A stretch of DNA of 64,000 nt from Pseudomonas anuradhapurensis (GTDB lineage Bacteria; Pseudomonadota; Gammaproteobacteria; Pseudomonadales; Pseudomonadaceae), in the NCBI RefSeq assembly GCF_014269225.2, contig NZ_CP077097.1, positions 3,421,001-3,485,000 on the forward strand. The letters are read 5' to 3'. This document shows positions 9,083 to 20,876 of this stretch, in pieces. Position numbers and translations under genes: made by a program. The number at the start of each line of letters is the position of its first letter. The first letter of the stretch is position 1. The notes under the pieces were generated by a model. The model was given only the letters and a program-made list of their open reading frames with translations. It did not search any database and was not told where the DNA came from.

Positions 9083-10792
9083 TCAGCGCACCCGGTCCCG
9101 GCTTTGTATGGCCAGGTCCAGTGCCCGCTGCATGTCCAGGCGCGCCGAGCGCCCCAGGTCGGGGTGGTCCAGCCGCCCGCCGCGCTCCGACGGCAGTATC
9201 GGCGCGGTCAGGTCTTCGGCATCCATGGCCTCGAAGTCCTGTTCGCTGCCCAGGGTCAGGGCGCTGCGCCGCAACAGCATGCGCACCTGCTGCGGGGTCA
9301 GGGCCGGGTTGATCGCCAGCATGGTCGCCACGGTGGCCGTGACCAACGGGGTGGCGTATGACGTGCCGCAGTGCGGCCGATCGGCGGCGAGCGGGCGAAT
9401 GCACGCGGCAGCACTGATATCCACGCGCATGTCGATGTTCGAGCTGTGGCGCTTGCGGACATGCCGAGGGTCTTCGACCGGCACCGCCTGGTCACTGCGC
9501 TGATGCCCGCCCACTACCAGCAGCTGCTCGGTGACGAACGAGGAAGGCAGCCGATATTCATCGGTGCCCGACCAGGACGCACCATTGCCGGCCGAATTCA
9601 CCACCAGCACATCGGGATGCCTGGCCCGCAGCCAGAGGAAGAATTCTTCGAGCAACTCTTCATAGCCACTCATCGCCAGCCCGGAGCGCACCAGTGACTC
9701 GACCTCATCCCCCTGCACGTTCTTCGCCCCGACCCGGTGGATGCCCCAGCTCCAGTTCAACACCCGCACGCCGTCTTCGACCAGGTTCACCGAGGCAGCG
9801 ACATTGGCGGTGATCCCGGCATCCGAGTTGCGCCCGACAATCACCTCGAAACCCGGACTGTGCTGGCCCAGCCCGGGCAGGAAGCCTTGCCCCCGGGCCG
9901 CCAGGATGCCGGCCACATGGCTGCCATGGCTGCCCGGGCGATCGCCGTCGGGGCCATACAGGCAGGTCTGACCCTTGTTGCAAGCACCCCGGTAGGCGCT
10001 GAATGGCGGCGCGTCAAAGTCCACCTCGCGCTCGATCACGCCCACCCGTACTGGCTGCACCGGCACCCCGGAAGCAGGGATGCGGCGCTGGTAGAAGTAC
10101 AACGCATCCATGAAACGGTTGGCGGCCCACTCGTCTGCCTGGTCGATGGCCGACTGGCCGCCACCATCACCCTCCTCGCCGCGTTCGGGGGCGGATTCTT
10201 CGACAATCACCGCATCCACGCTGACCTCAGTGCCGAGGCGCAGGACCAGCGCATCGCGCTGCACCAGGTCGCGCACCGGCAAGCGCAACTGGTAGACATT
10301 GAGCGGCGGGATGGCACCGACCACCTGGGCACCGTACTTGTCGGCAATGCGCCGGGCTTCGGCGGCGCCATCGTGCTTCTCCTCGATCAACAGGCTGACC
10401 AGGTCGAGGTAGGTGGTCAGGCCATCCATGTTCTTCGCCACTTCGCCAGGCCCTGCGGCGACCACGTGGCTGCGCTGTCGAGTCAGCCAGACGGCGTTGC
10501 TGGTCCGCTCACCGTCTTGCAGCCACAGCGGCGCGCTGCGTTGCTCGTCCTTGGCCAGGGTCAGCCTGAGCATGTCGCCTTGCCGCTCGACGCCGGCCTG
10601 GGCGAGCGGCGATCCACCCAGCCGAACCGTCGGCACAACGGCACCCAGGCCCTCGGCGCGCAAGCACCAGTGCTGTGCGCCTTCGCCCAACAGATCACCG
10701 CAACGCTGCAGTTGCTTGATGCGCAGCGTGTCCGGCTGCGCCGACACGGCACTGCTGAAAATGGCCATCAGAACGATGACATGGCGCTTCAT
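9083..10792 (-). CDS. Exported subtilase-like (S8) protein with Glu at the catalytic Asp position
   Basis: 569 residues with a signal peptide (MKRHVIVLMAIFSSAVSAQ). The subtilisin fold spans about 240-510: SHGSHVAG with His289, the oxyanion region VVNSAGN with Asn403, and GTSYATP with nucleophile Ser478. The usual Asp motif V-I-D-T-G is here VGVIEREVDF, so the catalytic Asp position is Glu254 (Asp258 and Asp260 follow). The roughly 220-residue region before the catalytic domain may act as a propeptide. It is likely periplasmic or secreted; whether it is active with Glu is unknown. It is divergent from the secretin-N-like gene. Confidence 0.85.
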   Translation of the reverse strand: MKRHVIVLMAIFSSAVSAQPDTLRIKQLQRCGDLLGEGAQHWCLRAEGLGAVVPTVRLGGSPLAQAGVERQGDMLRLTLAKDEQRSAPLWLQDGERTSNAVWLTRQRSHVVAAGPGEVAKNMDGLTTYLDLVSLLIEEKHDGAAEARRIADKYGAQVVGAIPPLNVYQLRLPVRDLVQRDALVLRLGTEVSVDAVIVEESAPERGEEGDGGGQSAIDQADEWAANRFMDALYFYQRRIPASGVPVQPVRVGVIEREVDFDAPPFSAYRGACNKGQTCLYGPDGDRPGSHGSHVAGILAARGQGFLPGLGQHSPGFEVIVGRNSDAGITANVAASVNLVEDGVRVLNWSWGIHRVGAKNVQGDEVESLVRSGLAMSGYEELLEEFFLWLRARHPDVLVVNSAGNGASWSGTDEYRLPSSFVTEQLLVVGGHQRSDQAVPVEDPRHVRKRHSSNIDMRVDISAAACIRPLAADRPHCGTSYATPLVTATVATMLAINPALTPQQVRMLLRRSALTLGSEQDFEAMDAEDLTAPILPSERGGRLDHPDLGRSARLDMQRALDLAIQSRDRVR

Positions 10793-10937
10793 GCGATCAG
10801 CCCCCCGCCTTTCCTGTCATTGCGACTGCCCGACCAGCGCCAAGGTTCAGCGGCATGAACAGCAACTTGTGACCTGGGCCCGGCACAAGCGCTACAAATT
10901 TGCCATCATGTTGATTCCACCCGCGGAGATCATCCAC

Positions 10938-11672
10938 ATGCCGCTACGCCCCCTTTTCGCCTCGCTGCTGCTGGCCACCAGCCTTACCGTTCACGCCGCC
11001 ACCGAGGTCGTGCCGCTGCAGCACCGCAGCAGCGCCGAACTGCTGCCGGCAGCGCAGGCGTTCCTCGGCAAGGACGGCAGCGTCACTGCCTTCGAGAACA
11101 AGCTGATCGTCAACGCCAGCGCCGAGCGCATCGACGACCTGCGCGCCCTGCTGCAACAACTGGACACTGTCCCCAAGCGCCTGCTGATCAGCGTCGACAA
11201 CAATGACAGCAACTTCCAGGACAACCGCGGCAACGCGCGCGTCATCCACTACGGCACCAGCAACCGCGACGGTGGCATGCAACAGGTGCAGGCCAGCGAA
11301 GGCCAGCCGGCGTTGATCCAGGTTGGCCAGAGCATCCCGGTTACCAGCACCAGCACCGACAGCTACGGGCGCTTCCAGAGCAACACCGAATACCGCAACG
11401 TGACCCAGGGTTTCTACGTTACGCCAAGCCTGAGCGGCGATACGGTTCGTCTGCAAATAAGCACCAATAATGACCGTATCAGCCAGGAACGTGCCGATGT
11501 AGTGAAAGTGGAGAGCACCGACACGACGGTCACCGGCAAGCTGGGTGAATGGATCACCCTGGCCGGGTTCAACCAACAGAGCCAAGCCGAGCGCAGTGCC
11601 TCCAGCCACAGTTACAGCACCCAGCGCGGTGAAAACATGACTTTGCGGGTAAAAGTCGACCTCGTCGACTGA
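10938..11672 (+). CDS. Exported secretin-N-domain-like protein
   Basis: 244 residues with a signal peptide (MPLRPLFASLLLATSLTVHA). Residues about 20-90 resemble the NolW/secretin N domain: a short beta-alpha module ending ASAERIDDLRALLQQLD, then TVPKRLLISV. The rest resembles the end of a secretin N region plus beta-rich strands (GQSIPVTSTSTDSYGR, LGEWITLAGF), but it is too short for a full pore. I infer a periplasmic or envelope protein related to secretin cores, function unknown. Start ATG with GGAG 9 bases upstream. Confidence 0.75.
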   Translation: MPLRPLFASLLLATSLTVHAATEVVPLQHRSSAELLPAAQAFLGKDGSVTAFENKLIVNASAERIDDLRALLQQLDTVPKRLLISVDNNDSNFQDNRGNARVIHYGTSNRDGGMQQVQASEGQPALIQVGQSIPVTSTSTDSYGRFQSNTEYRNVTQGFYVTPSLSGDTVRLQISTNNDRISQERADVVKVESTDTTVTGKLGEWITLAGFNQQSQAERSASSHSYSTQRGENMTLRVKVDLVD

Positions 11673-11682
11673 TCCCAGGCAA

Positions 11683-11709
11683 TTCAAGGCCTCGACCAAA
11701 GGCCTTGAA
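11683..11709 (+). terminator. Hairpin after secretin-N-like gene
   Basis: Perfect 10-bp stem TTCAAGGCCT / AGGCCTTGAA with a 7-base loop, 10 bases past the stop codon. It lacks a T-tract, so termination is uncertain. Confidence 0.4.
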
Positions 11710-11771
11710 ACTGACTGCCGAGTCGTATTAGACCAAAGATGTAGTAAGCACAAAAAAGCACTACAAAACAT

Positions 11772-11801
11772 TTGACAGGGTCTTTTTGCCAAGGGCATGA
11801 T
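11772..11801 (+). promoter_or_regulatory. Candidate sigma70 promoter for aceA
   Basis: TTGACA (perfect -35), an 18-base spacer and CATGAT (4 of 6 for -10), preceded by A/T-rich sequence that could act as an UP element. It lies about 360 bp before the aceA start. Confidence 0.45.
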
Positions 11802-12162
11802 GGCCTCGCTCCCGCTAATCAGGGGCCCTGGCAAGGGCCTTCGAGGCGCGCTCCTCCCACCCCTGGAGGCGTCTCGTGTCTATACGGCCCACAAGGCGGT
11901 TCGACGGGATTGCGACTGCAACGAAGAAGTTGTCCCGAGGGACGGAAGCGCATCACCGCAGTACTGGCAATCGCGTAGCACCGCAGCAAGGCAACCACGA
12001 GCCGACCTGCCGGAGTTCCTTGCGCCTGGCCTGCATCCCCTTCCCCTTCGAGCCTTCGCGTTCGCCGCCGCACTTCCTCGAACAGGACAGCCGCCAGCTT
12101 CCCTGATCGGCCCCGAGCATCAGCACAATTACCCCAAGATCGATGCGACGAGGTTTATTTCC

Positions 12163-13488
<1,326 letters not shown>

Positions 13489-13508
13489 TAGTGGGTTGCG
13501 ATTGAAGG

Positions 13509-13547
13509 AAGGCCCGGGGCTTGTGAAAGCCCCGGGCCTTTCTTTTT
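13509..13547 (+). terminator. Strong rho-independent terminator of aceA
   Basis: A 14-bp perfect GC-rich stem (AAGGCCCGGGGCTT / AAGCCCCGGGCCTT) with a 4-base loop followed by TCTTTTT, 20 bases after the aceA stop. Confidence 0.9.
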
Positions 13548-13567
13548 CCCATCAGGAGTACACGGAA

Positions 13568-13688
13568 CCTGTAGGAGCGGCCTTGTGTCGCGATAGGGCT
13601 GCGCAGCAGCCCCAGCAATTTGTGCATCCGCGCCAAAATCCCGGGGCTGCTGCGCAGCCCTATCGCGACACAAGGCCGCTCCTACAGG
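13568..13688. repeat. Long inverted repeat, family B
   Basis: Two near-perfect 46-base inverted arms (GTAGGAGCGGCCTTGTGTCG... and complement, each holding GGGCTGCGCAGCAGCCC) separated by 29 bases. The same unit occurs at 35065-35180 and 42989-43111. It is unlike the family A unit in sequence and arm length. Confidence 0.9.
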
Positions 13689-13713
13689 GGTGATCGTGCA
13701 GTCCTGCGGTACC

Positions 13714-13977
13714 TCAGTGCTTCATGCCCAGCTCGGCATCATCCATCAGCGCCTTGGCCATCGCACTCAGGTAGTAGGCAGCCCAGATCATCATCGGCTT
13801 CTCTTCCATCAGGCAAGTGATGGTCAGTTCGCGCACATAGCCCATCAGTTCCGAAGATTGCTCGCGGGCGTCGCGACAGGGAATGCCTGGCTCGATGCGG
13901 AACAGCGGGTGGGTGCCGTTTTCGCCTTGGTAGAAAGTGGTTATGCCGACGGTGAATTGGGTGTCTTCTGTGGTCAT
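13714..13977 (-). CDS. Small DUF3077-like protein
   Basis: 87 residues (MTTEDTQFTVGITTFYQGEN...). The pattern FYQGENGTHPLFRIEPGIPC followed by a helical half with MEEKPMMIWAAYYLSAMAKAL looks like the DUF3077 family of small Pseudomonas proteins, function unknown. ATG at 13975-13977 with GGGGA upstream. It is co-oriented with the DUF6124-like gene, with a REP pair between them, so the two may be a loose pair. Confidence 0.65.
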   Translation of the reverse strand: MTTEDTQFTVGITTFYQGENGTHPLFRIEPGIPCRDAREQSSELMGYVRELTITCLMEEKPMMIWAAYYLSAMAKALMDDAELGMKH

Positions 13978-14011
13978 TGTTGTGTCCCCTGGAATTTCTC
14001 GAATGCCTGGG

Positions 14012-14110
14012 CGGGCCCTTTCGCGGGCGCGCCCGCTCCCACAGGTACTGTGCAAATCTTGAAGACTGTGGTGACCCTGTGGGAGCGGGCAAGCCCGCGA
14101 AAGGGCCGGC
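14012..14110. repeat. REP pair, family A (inverted)
   Basis: Two inverted REP units (GGGCCCTTTCGCGGGCGCGC... and complement) with the variant outer arm GGGCCCTTTCGCGGG in place of GGCCTCTTCGCGGG. It lies between two co-oriented small genes. Confidence 0.9.
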
Positions 14111-14132
14111 CCTGGCAACACATCAATCAGCC

Positions 14133-14375
14133 TTAGTGCAACGTCTTGGGTTCAGCGGGCATCTGCACCTGGATCAATGCCGACTCAAGCAAAGCCCGCA
14201 GGGCCTCAAGCTCATGCATCGAGGTCATCATCAGGATCGAGGCCGGTGATTTGGGTTGCAGCATCAAGGCCTGATGCACCACGGTCGCCGCGCACAGTGC
14301 ATAGTCGGTGGCCTGGATCAGGGTGTCTTCGAGGGAATGGGTGTTGTGGGGTGGATCGGGAACGACTTTCAACAT
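14133..14375 (-). CDS. Small DUF6124-like protein
   Basis: 80 residues: MLKVVPDPPH, then a helical body (LEDTLIQATDYALCAATVV) ending in AEPKTLH. The N-terminal K-x-VPDPP followed by an A/L-rich alpha-helical domain matches my recollection of DUF6124, a Pseudomonas family of unknown role. The ATG at 14373-14375 has GGAAG 5 bases upstream. Confidence 0.6.
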   Translation of the reverse strand: MLKVVPDPPHNTHSLEDTLIQATDYALCAATVVHQALMLQPKSPASILMMTSMHELEALRALLESALIQVQMPAEPKTLH

Positions 14376-14860
14376 AACGACTTCCGCTGGCAGTGCCGCT
14401 ACCCGTCTGCTGTCAAACAGAAGGGTGGCAGCTGTACGTGGGTTGACAGACCGGCGGAAATCGCAAAGTTCCGGCGCACGCAAGCGTGCCCGCACGTACA
14501 GCCACCATAACAATGAGCCGCACACGATTTACCGTCACAGCCTGTCAAAGCTGTATCGTTGATGAGCAACGACAGGCCGAGACTAGAGCGCTGCCAGAGC
14601 AGCGGCAACGGAAAATGCGCGGCAGGAGTATGTTTGGGAAATGGCCTACATGGAAGGGGACAAATCTGCTTTATGCCGAAATTCGGCAGCGCCTGCGCCG
14701 GCCTCTTCGCGGGCGCGCCCGCTCCCACAAGTACTGCGCAATTCCTGAAGGCTGAGGTGATCCTGTGGGAGCGGGCATGCCCGCGAAAGGGCCGGTACAG
14801 GCCAAAGCAAAACCCGGGATCAGGTCTATGCTTGTGGCAGCCCAGCCGCAAGGACCGCCC
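14376..14860. other. 485-bp intergenic region between small genes and YhhN-family gene
   Basis: Divergent spacer. I see no gene. It holds the REP pair at 14698-14795; the remainder shows no strong promoter, operator or terminator by eye. Confidence 0.5.
14698..14795. repeat. REP pair, family A (inverted, mixed outer arms)
   Basis: Left unit CCGGCCTCTTCGCGGGCGCG and right unit ending CCGCGAAAGGGCCGG. The two outer arms belong to different sub-variants (CTCTTCG and CCCTTTCG), so the pair is mixed. Confidence 0.9.
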
Positions 14861-15523
14861 ATGCCCCGTCCAAGCCACCTGACCACAATCGCCCTGGCCG
14901 CCGCCGCCCTCTATATATGTGCACTGGCCAGCGACAACACCCTGCTCGCCCTGCTCGCCAAACCGATCCCGGTACTGGCCCTGATCGCCTGGCTGCGTAG
15001 CGCTCCCGCCACACCTTATCGCCGCTGGATCACCCTCGGCCTGGCCTTCTCGGTACTCGGTGACATCCTGCTGGCCATCCCCGCCGACCTGTTCGTGTTC
15101 GGCCTGGTCGCATTCCTTTGTGCCCACCTGGCCTACCTGCGCGCCTATTGCGGCCAAACCTTGCGCCCCGCCCTGCCCGCATTGCTGTTCAGCGCCCTCA
15201 CCGGCATCACCCTGTTCGGCGTACTCGCCAGCCACGGCCTCGGCCCATTGCTGATCCCGGTCGCAGTGTACGCCCTGGCCATCAGCGCCATGCTCTGGCG
15301 CGCCCTGGCCCGTGGAGGCCTGGCCGCCCTCGGCGCCGGCCTGTTCGTCTGCTCCGACAGCCTGATCGGCATCGACCGCTTCGTCAGCCCGTTTGCCGCC
15401 GCGCCGTACCTGATCATCCTCACCTACTGGCTCGGCCAGTGGGCAATCGCTTCATCGGCCAGTCATCGGCCAATCGGTAAAGTATTGACCCAGCGCGGTG
15501 CGAGCGGTGTCGGAAGTTGCTAG
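14861..15523 (+). CDS. YhhN-family membrane protein (lysoplasmalogenase-like)
   Basis: 220 residues with about 7-8 hydrophobic segments. Features typical of the YhhN family: PIPVLALIAWLRS near the N terminus, LGLAFSVLGDILLAIPADLF, AFLCAHLAYLRAYCG and SDSLIGIDRFVSPF; the eukaryotic relative TMEM86 hydrolyses lysoplasmalogen. The ATG at 14861 follows AAGGA. Family assignment from motifs; activity in bacteria is inferred. Confidence 0.85.
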   Translation: MPRPSHLTTIALAAAALYICALASDNTLLALLAKPIPVLALIAWLRSAPATPYRRWITLGLAFSVLGDILLAIPADLFVFGLVAFLCAHLAYLRAYCGQTLRPALPALLFSALTGITLFGVLASHGLGPLLIPVAVYALAISAMLWRALARGGLAALGAGLFVCSDSLIGIDRFVSPFAAAPYLIILTYWLGQWAIASSASHRPIGKVLTQRGASGVGSC

Positions 15524-15614
15524 AACAGGCGTTTTTCGCGTTTGCAAGTAGGGGCAACCGCCAGATGAACTTTTCAAGGTACAGGACAGCCGAATTATCA
15601 GGGACCAGTTCAAA

Positions 15615-15629
15615 TGATATCAATTATCA
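15615..15629. promoter_or_regulatory. Fur-box-like element upstream of nuoA
   Basis: TGATATC-A-ATTATCA matches the 7-1-7 Fur pattern TGATAAT-N-ATTATCA at 12 of 14 bases, with a perfect right half. It lies about 290 bp before nuoA. Function is inference. Confidence 0.3.
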
Positions 15630-15766
15630 TTACGAACTTTGTCCTTCGTTACCAGCGGCAAGAAACATAATTAACAAAACCGCATGCAATGCCCTAACTT
15701 CAAGGCTTTCAGCCGGTTACGCGCGGGTTTTGTACTTAATCCTACGAATAAATTTGCGACAGAAAT

Positions 15767-15795
15767 TTTACTTGCACCGGGTTTACCCATAAAAT
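15767..15795 (+). promoter_or_regulatory. Candidate sigma70 promoter of the nuo operon
   Basis: TTTACT, a 17-base spacer and TAAAAT (5 of 6 to consensus -10), about 110 bp before the nuoA ATG. Confidence 0.5.
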
Positions 15796-15906
15796 CAGCG
15801 CGATTGATTCAGCTGCGACATTTGGTCACTGCACGTGCGACACCAGGTCGCCGCTCTACACTTATTTCAGACTGCAGAGCTGGGTCTCTGTATAAGGATT
15901 TCTAGC

Positions 15907-16320
15907 ATGTCCGATTCGGCAGGACTCATCGCCCACAACTGGGGCTTTGCCATCTTCCTCCTGGGTGTCGTCGGCCTGTGCGCCTTCATGCTCGGCCTGT
16001 CCAGCCTGCTCGGCAGCAAGGCCTGGGGCCGCGCCAAGAACGAACCCTTCGAATCCGGCATGCTGCCCGTCGGCAGCGCCCGCCTGCGCCTGTCCGCCAA
16101 ATTCTATCTGGTCGCGATGCTGTTCGTGATCTTCGATATCGAAGCCCTCTTTCTCTTTGCATGGTCTGTGTCCGTCCGCGAAAGCGGCTGGACCGGATTC
16201 GTCGAAGCACTCGTTTTCATAGCAATTCTGTTGGCAGGTCTTGTCTACCTTTGGCGCGTCGGGGCACTTGATTGGGCTCCCGAAGGTCGCCGCAAGCGGC
16301 AAGCGAAGCTGAAACAATGA
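15907..16320 (+). CDS. nuoA: NADH-quinone oxidoreductase subunit A
   Basis: 137 residues with three hydrophobic helices. The family signature [20 protein letters not shown] in the loop after helix 1 and [17 protein letters not shown] helix 2 (here [19 protein letters not shown]) identify it. It lies in the membrane arm near the quinone site of complex I. First gene of the operon; AAGGA upstream of ATG; 9 bp before nuoB. Confidence 0.96.
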   Translation: MSDSAGLIAHNWGFAIFLLGVVGLCAFMLGLSSLLGSKAWGRAKNEPFESGMLPVGSARLRLSAKFYLVAMLFVIFDIEALFLFAWSVSVRESGWTGFVEALVFIAILLAGLVYLWRVGALDWAPEGRRKRQAKLKQ

Positions 16321-16329
16321 GGCTTTGGC

Positions 16330-17007
16330 ATGCAATACAATCTCACCAGAATCGATCCGGATGCGCCCAACGAGCAGTACCCGGTCGGTGAACGGGAAAC
16401 CGTCACCGATCAACTGCTGGAGGACCAGGTCCACAAGAACATCTTCATGGGCAAGCTCGAAGATGTGCTGCGTGGCGCGGTCAACTGGGGTCGCAAGAAC
16501 TCCCTCTGGCCGTACAACTTCGGCCTGTCCTGCTGCTACGTGGAAATGACCACGGCCTTCACGGCACCCCACGACATCGCCCGCTTCGGCGCCGAAGTCA
16601 TCCGGGCCTCGCCGCGTCAGGCCGACTTCATGGTCATCGCCGGTACCTGTTTCGTCAAAATGGCGCCGATCATCCAGCGCCTGTACGAGCAGATGCTCGA
16701 GCCGAAATGGGTCATTTCCATGGGTTCGTGTGCCAACTCCGGTGGCATGTACGACATCTACTCGGTCGTTCAGGGGGTCGACAAGTTCCTCCCCGTGGAC
16801 GTCTATGTGCCCGGCTGCCCGCCGCGCCCTGAGGCTTTCCTGCAAGGCTTGATGCTGCTGCAGGAGTCGATCGGCCAAGAACGACGCCCGCTTTCCTGGG
16901 TTGTTGGTGATCAAGGCATCTACCGTGCCGAGATGCCAGCCCAGAAGGACCTGCGTCGTGAGCAGCGCATCGCCGTAACCAACCTGCGCAGCCCCGACGA
17001 AGTCTGA
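16330..17007 (+). CDS. nuoB: NADH-quinone oxidoreductase subunit B
   Basis: 225 residues. Ligands of the terminal [4Fe-4S] cluster N2 are visible: the adjacent cysteines of GLSCCYVEM, the Cys of MGSCANSGG and that of PGCPPRPE. N2 passes electrons to quinone. Peripheral arm subunit at the membrane interface. 78 bp separate it from nuoCD. Confidence 0.97.
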   Translation: MQYNLTRIDPDAPNEQYPVGERETVTDQLLEDQVHKNIFMGKLEDVLRGAVNWGRKNSLWPYNFGLSCCYVEMTTAFTAPHDIARFGAEVIRASPRQADFMVIAGTCFVKMAPIIQRLYEQMLEPKWVISMGSCANSGGMYDIYSVVQGVDKFLPVDVYVPGCPPRPEAFLQGLMLLQESIGQERRPLSWVVGDQGIYRAEMPAQKDLRREQRIAVTNLRSPDEV

Positions 17008-17067
17008 TCCAGCGACCTGCCGCCCGCTCCCCTGGAGCCGGCGGCCTGGCTTCATTCTTAACGTTGA

Positions 17068-18867
<1,800 letters not shown>

Positions 18868-18869
18868 GC

Positions 18870-19367
18870 ATGAACAGCACGCTTATCCAGACAGACCGTT
18901 TCGCCCTGAGCGAAACCGAGCGCTCGGCCATCGAGCACGAAATGCATCACTACGAGGACCCGCGCGCGGCGTCCATCGAAGCCCTGAAGATCGTCCAGAA
19001 GGAACGTGGCTGGGTACCGGACGGTGCCATCCACGCCATCGGCGAAGTACTGGGCATCCCGGCCAGCGACGTCGAGGGTGTGGCCACCTTCTACAGCCAG
19101 ATCTTCCGTCAGCCGGTCGGCCGCCACATCATCCGCGTGTGCGACAGCATGGTCTGCTACATCGGCGGCCATGAGTCGGTGGTCAGCCAGATCCAGAGCG
19201 AGCTGGGCATCGGCCTCGGCCAGACCACCGCCGACGGTCGCTTCACCCTGCTGCCGGTGTGCTGCCTGGGCAACTGCGACAAGGCCCCGGCGCTGATGAT
19301 CGATGACGACACCTTCGGTGACGTGCAGCCGGCTGGCGTTTCCAAACTGCTGGAGGGTTACGTATGA
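18870..19367 (+). CDS. nuoE: NADH-quinone oxidoreductase subunit E
   Basis: 165 residues with a thioredoxin-like [2Fe-2S] domain. Cluster N1a ligands fit CDSMVC and CCLGNC (C-x4-C and C-x3-C). The segment [15 protein letters not shown] is typical. It forms the NADH dehydrogenase module with NuoF and NuoG. Its stop overlaps the nuoF start by 4 bases, implying translational coupling. Confidence 0.96.
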   Translation: MNSTLIQTDRFALSETERSAIEHEMHHYEDPRAASIEALKIVQKERGWVPDGAIHAIGEVLGIPASDVEGVATFYSQIFRQPVGRHIIRVCDSMVCYIGGHESVVSQIQSELGIGLGQTTADGRFTLLPVCCLGNCDKAPALMIDDDTFGDVQPAGVSKLLEGYV

Positions 19368-20743
19368 CCATTACTTCCTTCGGCCCGGCCAACCGCATCG
19401 CGCGCACGGCCGAAACCCACCCGCTGACCTGGCGCCTGCGTGACGACGGCGAGCCGGTATGGCTTGCCGAGTACGAATCGAAGAACGGCTACGCTGCTGC
19501 CCGCAAGGCGCTGGCGCAGATGTCGGCCGACGACATCGTGCAAAGCGTCAAGGACTCCGGCCTCAAGGGCCGCGGTGGCGCAGGCTTCCCCACTGGCGTG
19601 AAGTGGGGCCTGATGCCCAAAGACGAATCCATGAACATCCGCTACCTGCTGTGCAACGCGGACGAAATGGAGCCGAACACCTGGAAGGACCGCATGCTGA
19701 TGGAGCAACAGCCCCATCTGCTGGTCGAGGGCATGCTGATCAGCGCCCGCGCCCTGAAGGCCTACCGTGGCTACATCTTCCTGCGTGGCGAATACACCAC
19801 CGCAGCGAAAAACCTCAACCGCGCCATCGAGGAAGCCAAGGCCGCCGGCCTGCTGGGCAAGAACATCCTCGGCAGCGGCTTCGATTTCGAGCTGTTCGTG
19901 CACACCGGTGCCGGCCGCTACATCTGCGGTGAAGAAACCGCGCTGATCAACTCGCTGGAAGGCCGCCGCGCCAACCCGCGCTCGAAGCCGCCCTTCCCTG
20001 CCGCCGTGGGCGTGTGGGGCAAGCCGACCTGCGTCAACAACGTCGAAACCCTGTGCAACGTGCCGGCCATCGTCGCCAACGGCAACGACTGGTACAAGTC
20101 GCTGGCCCGCGAAGGCAGCGAAGACCACGGCACCAAGCTGATGGGCTTCTCCGGCAAGGTGAAGAACCCGGGCCTGTGGGAACTGCCGTTCGGCGTCACC
20201 GCCCGCGAGCTGTTCGAAGACTACGCCGGCGGCATGCGCGACGGCTTCAAGCTCAAGTGCTGGCAGCCAGGCGGCGCCGGTACCGGCTTCCTGCTGCCCG
20301 AGCACCTCGACGCGCAGATGTACGCCGGTGGCATCGCCAAGGTCGGCACCCGCATGGGTACCGGCCTGGCAATGGCGGTGGACGACAGCATCAACATGGT
20401 TTCGCTGCTGCGCAACATGGAAGAGTTCTTCGCCCGCGAGTCGTGCGGCTGGTGCACGCCTTGCCGTGACGGCCTGCCGTGGAGCGTGAAGATGCTGCGC
20501 GCACTGGAAAAAGGCCAGGGCCGCGCCGAAGACATCGAGACGCTGCTGGGCCTGGTCAACTTCCTCGGCCCAGGCCGCACCTTCTGTGCTCACGCACCGG
20601 GTGCCGTCGAGCCGTTGGGCAGTGCCATCAAATACTTCCGCTCCGAGTTCGAGGCCGGGGTCGCTCCAGCATCCGCTGGCGACACCCTGCGCCCGGACCT
20701 GGCCAAGCCAATCCAGGCCGGGCCGATCGTGGTCGGCGCATAA
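19364..20743 (+). CDS. nuoF: NADH-quinone oxidoreductase subunit F (NADH/FMN-binding)
   Basis: 459 residues. The FMN/NADH site motif [14 protein letters not shown] is near 67-80, [19 protein letters not shown] near 183-201, and the N3 [4Fe-4S] ligands are [12 protein letters not shown] plus the Cys of RTFCAHAPG. It oxidises NADH and feeds electrons into the cluster chain. It is followed by an unusual 133-bp gap before nuoG. Confidence 0.97.
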   Translation: MTITSFGPANRIARTAETHPLTWRLRDDGEPVWLAEYESKNGYAAARKALAQMSADDIVQSVKDSGLKGRGGAGFPTGVKWGLMPKDESMNIRYLLCNADEMEPNTWKDRMLMEQQPHLLVEGMLISARALKAYRGYIFLRGEYTTAAKNLNRAIEEAKAAGLLGKNILGSGFDFELFVHTGAGRYICGEETALINSLEGRRANPRSKPPFPAAVGVWGKPTCVNNVETLCNVPAIVANGNDWYKSLAREGSEDHGTKLMGFSGKVKNPGLWELPFGVTARELFEDYAGGMRDGFKLKCWQPGGAGTGFLLPEHLDAQMYAGGIAKVGTRMGTGLAMAVDDSINMVSLLRNMEEFFARESCGWCTPCRDGLPWSVKMLRALEKGQGRAEDIETLLGLVNFLGPGRTFCAHAPGAVEPLGSAIKYFRSEFEAGVAPASAGDTLRPDLAKPIQAGPIVVGA

Positions 20744-20754
20744 CAAGATGATTA

Positions 20755-20778
20755 GGCGAGTGGTCCGTGCCACTCGCC
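20755..20778. other. Hairpin in the nuoF-nuoG gap
   Basis: A perfect 9-bp stem, GGCGAGTGG / CCACTCGCC, with a 6-base loop, 12 bases past the nuoF stop. It has no T-run, so it is unlikely to be a terminator; it could be a processing or mRNA-stability element within the operon. Confidence 0.5.
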
Positions 20779-20876
20779 AGCTTGCCGACAGGCCCGATTC
20801 ATTCGTGGCGTGTCGCAAGCTCACCGATTTCCATTAGCCACGCCCGCTCACGCGGGCCAACGAAGAACTTTGAACA

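Larger units (their letters stand above)
11673..12162 (+). other. 490-bp gene-less leader region upstream of aceA
   Basis: No credible gene. The aceA frame is open back to about 11797, but that translation is low-complexity and lacks a ribosome site. It holds the hairpin at 11683-11709, a sigma70-like promoter at 11772-11801, a hairpin GGCCCTGGCAAGGGCC at 11824-11839, and adjacent small stems (GCAAC/GTTG and GTCCC/GGGAC near 11919-11943). A transcript from this promoter would have a roughly 350-nt leader before aceA, possibly a structured regulatory leader or a separate small RNA. Confidence 0.5.
15524..15906 (+). other. 383-bp regulatory region upstream of the nuo operon
   Basis: No gene seen. 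It is more A/T-rich than its surroundings. It contains a Fur-box-like site (15615-15629) and a sigma70-like promoter (15767-15795), which would give a leader of roughly 100 nt to nuoA. Confidence 0.6.

Noticed and set aside
7498..9312. 604-residue open frame on the plus strand
   Set aside because: Antisense to the SulP gene and the end of the protease gene; His/Gln-rich shadow of membrane-protein codons.
11797..12162. N-terminal extension of isocitrate lyase
   Set aside because: The added residues do not resemble any protein, no ribosome site precedes them, and the ATG at 12163 gives the normal family length.
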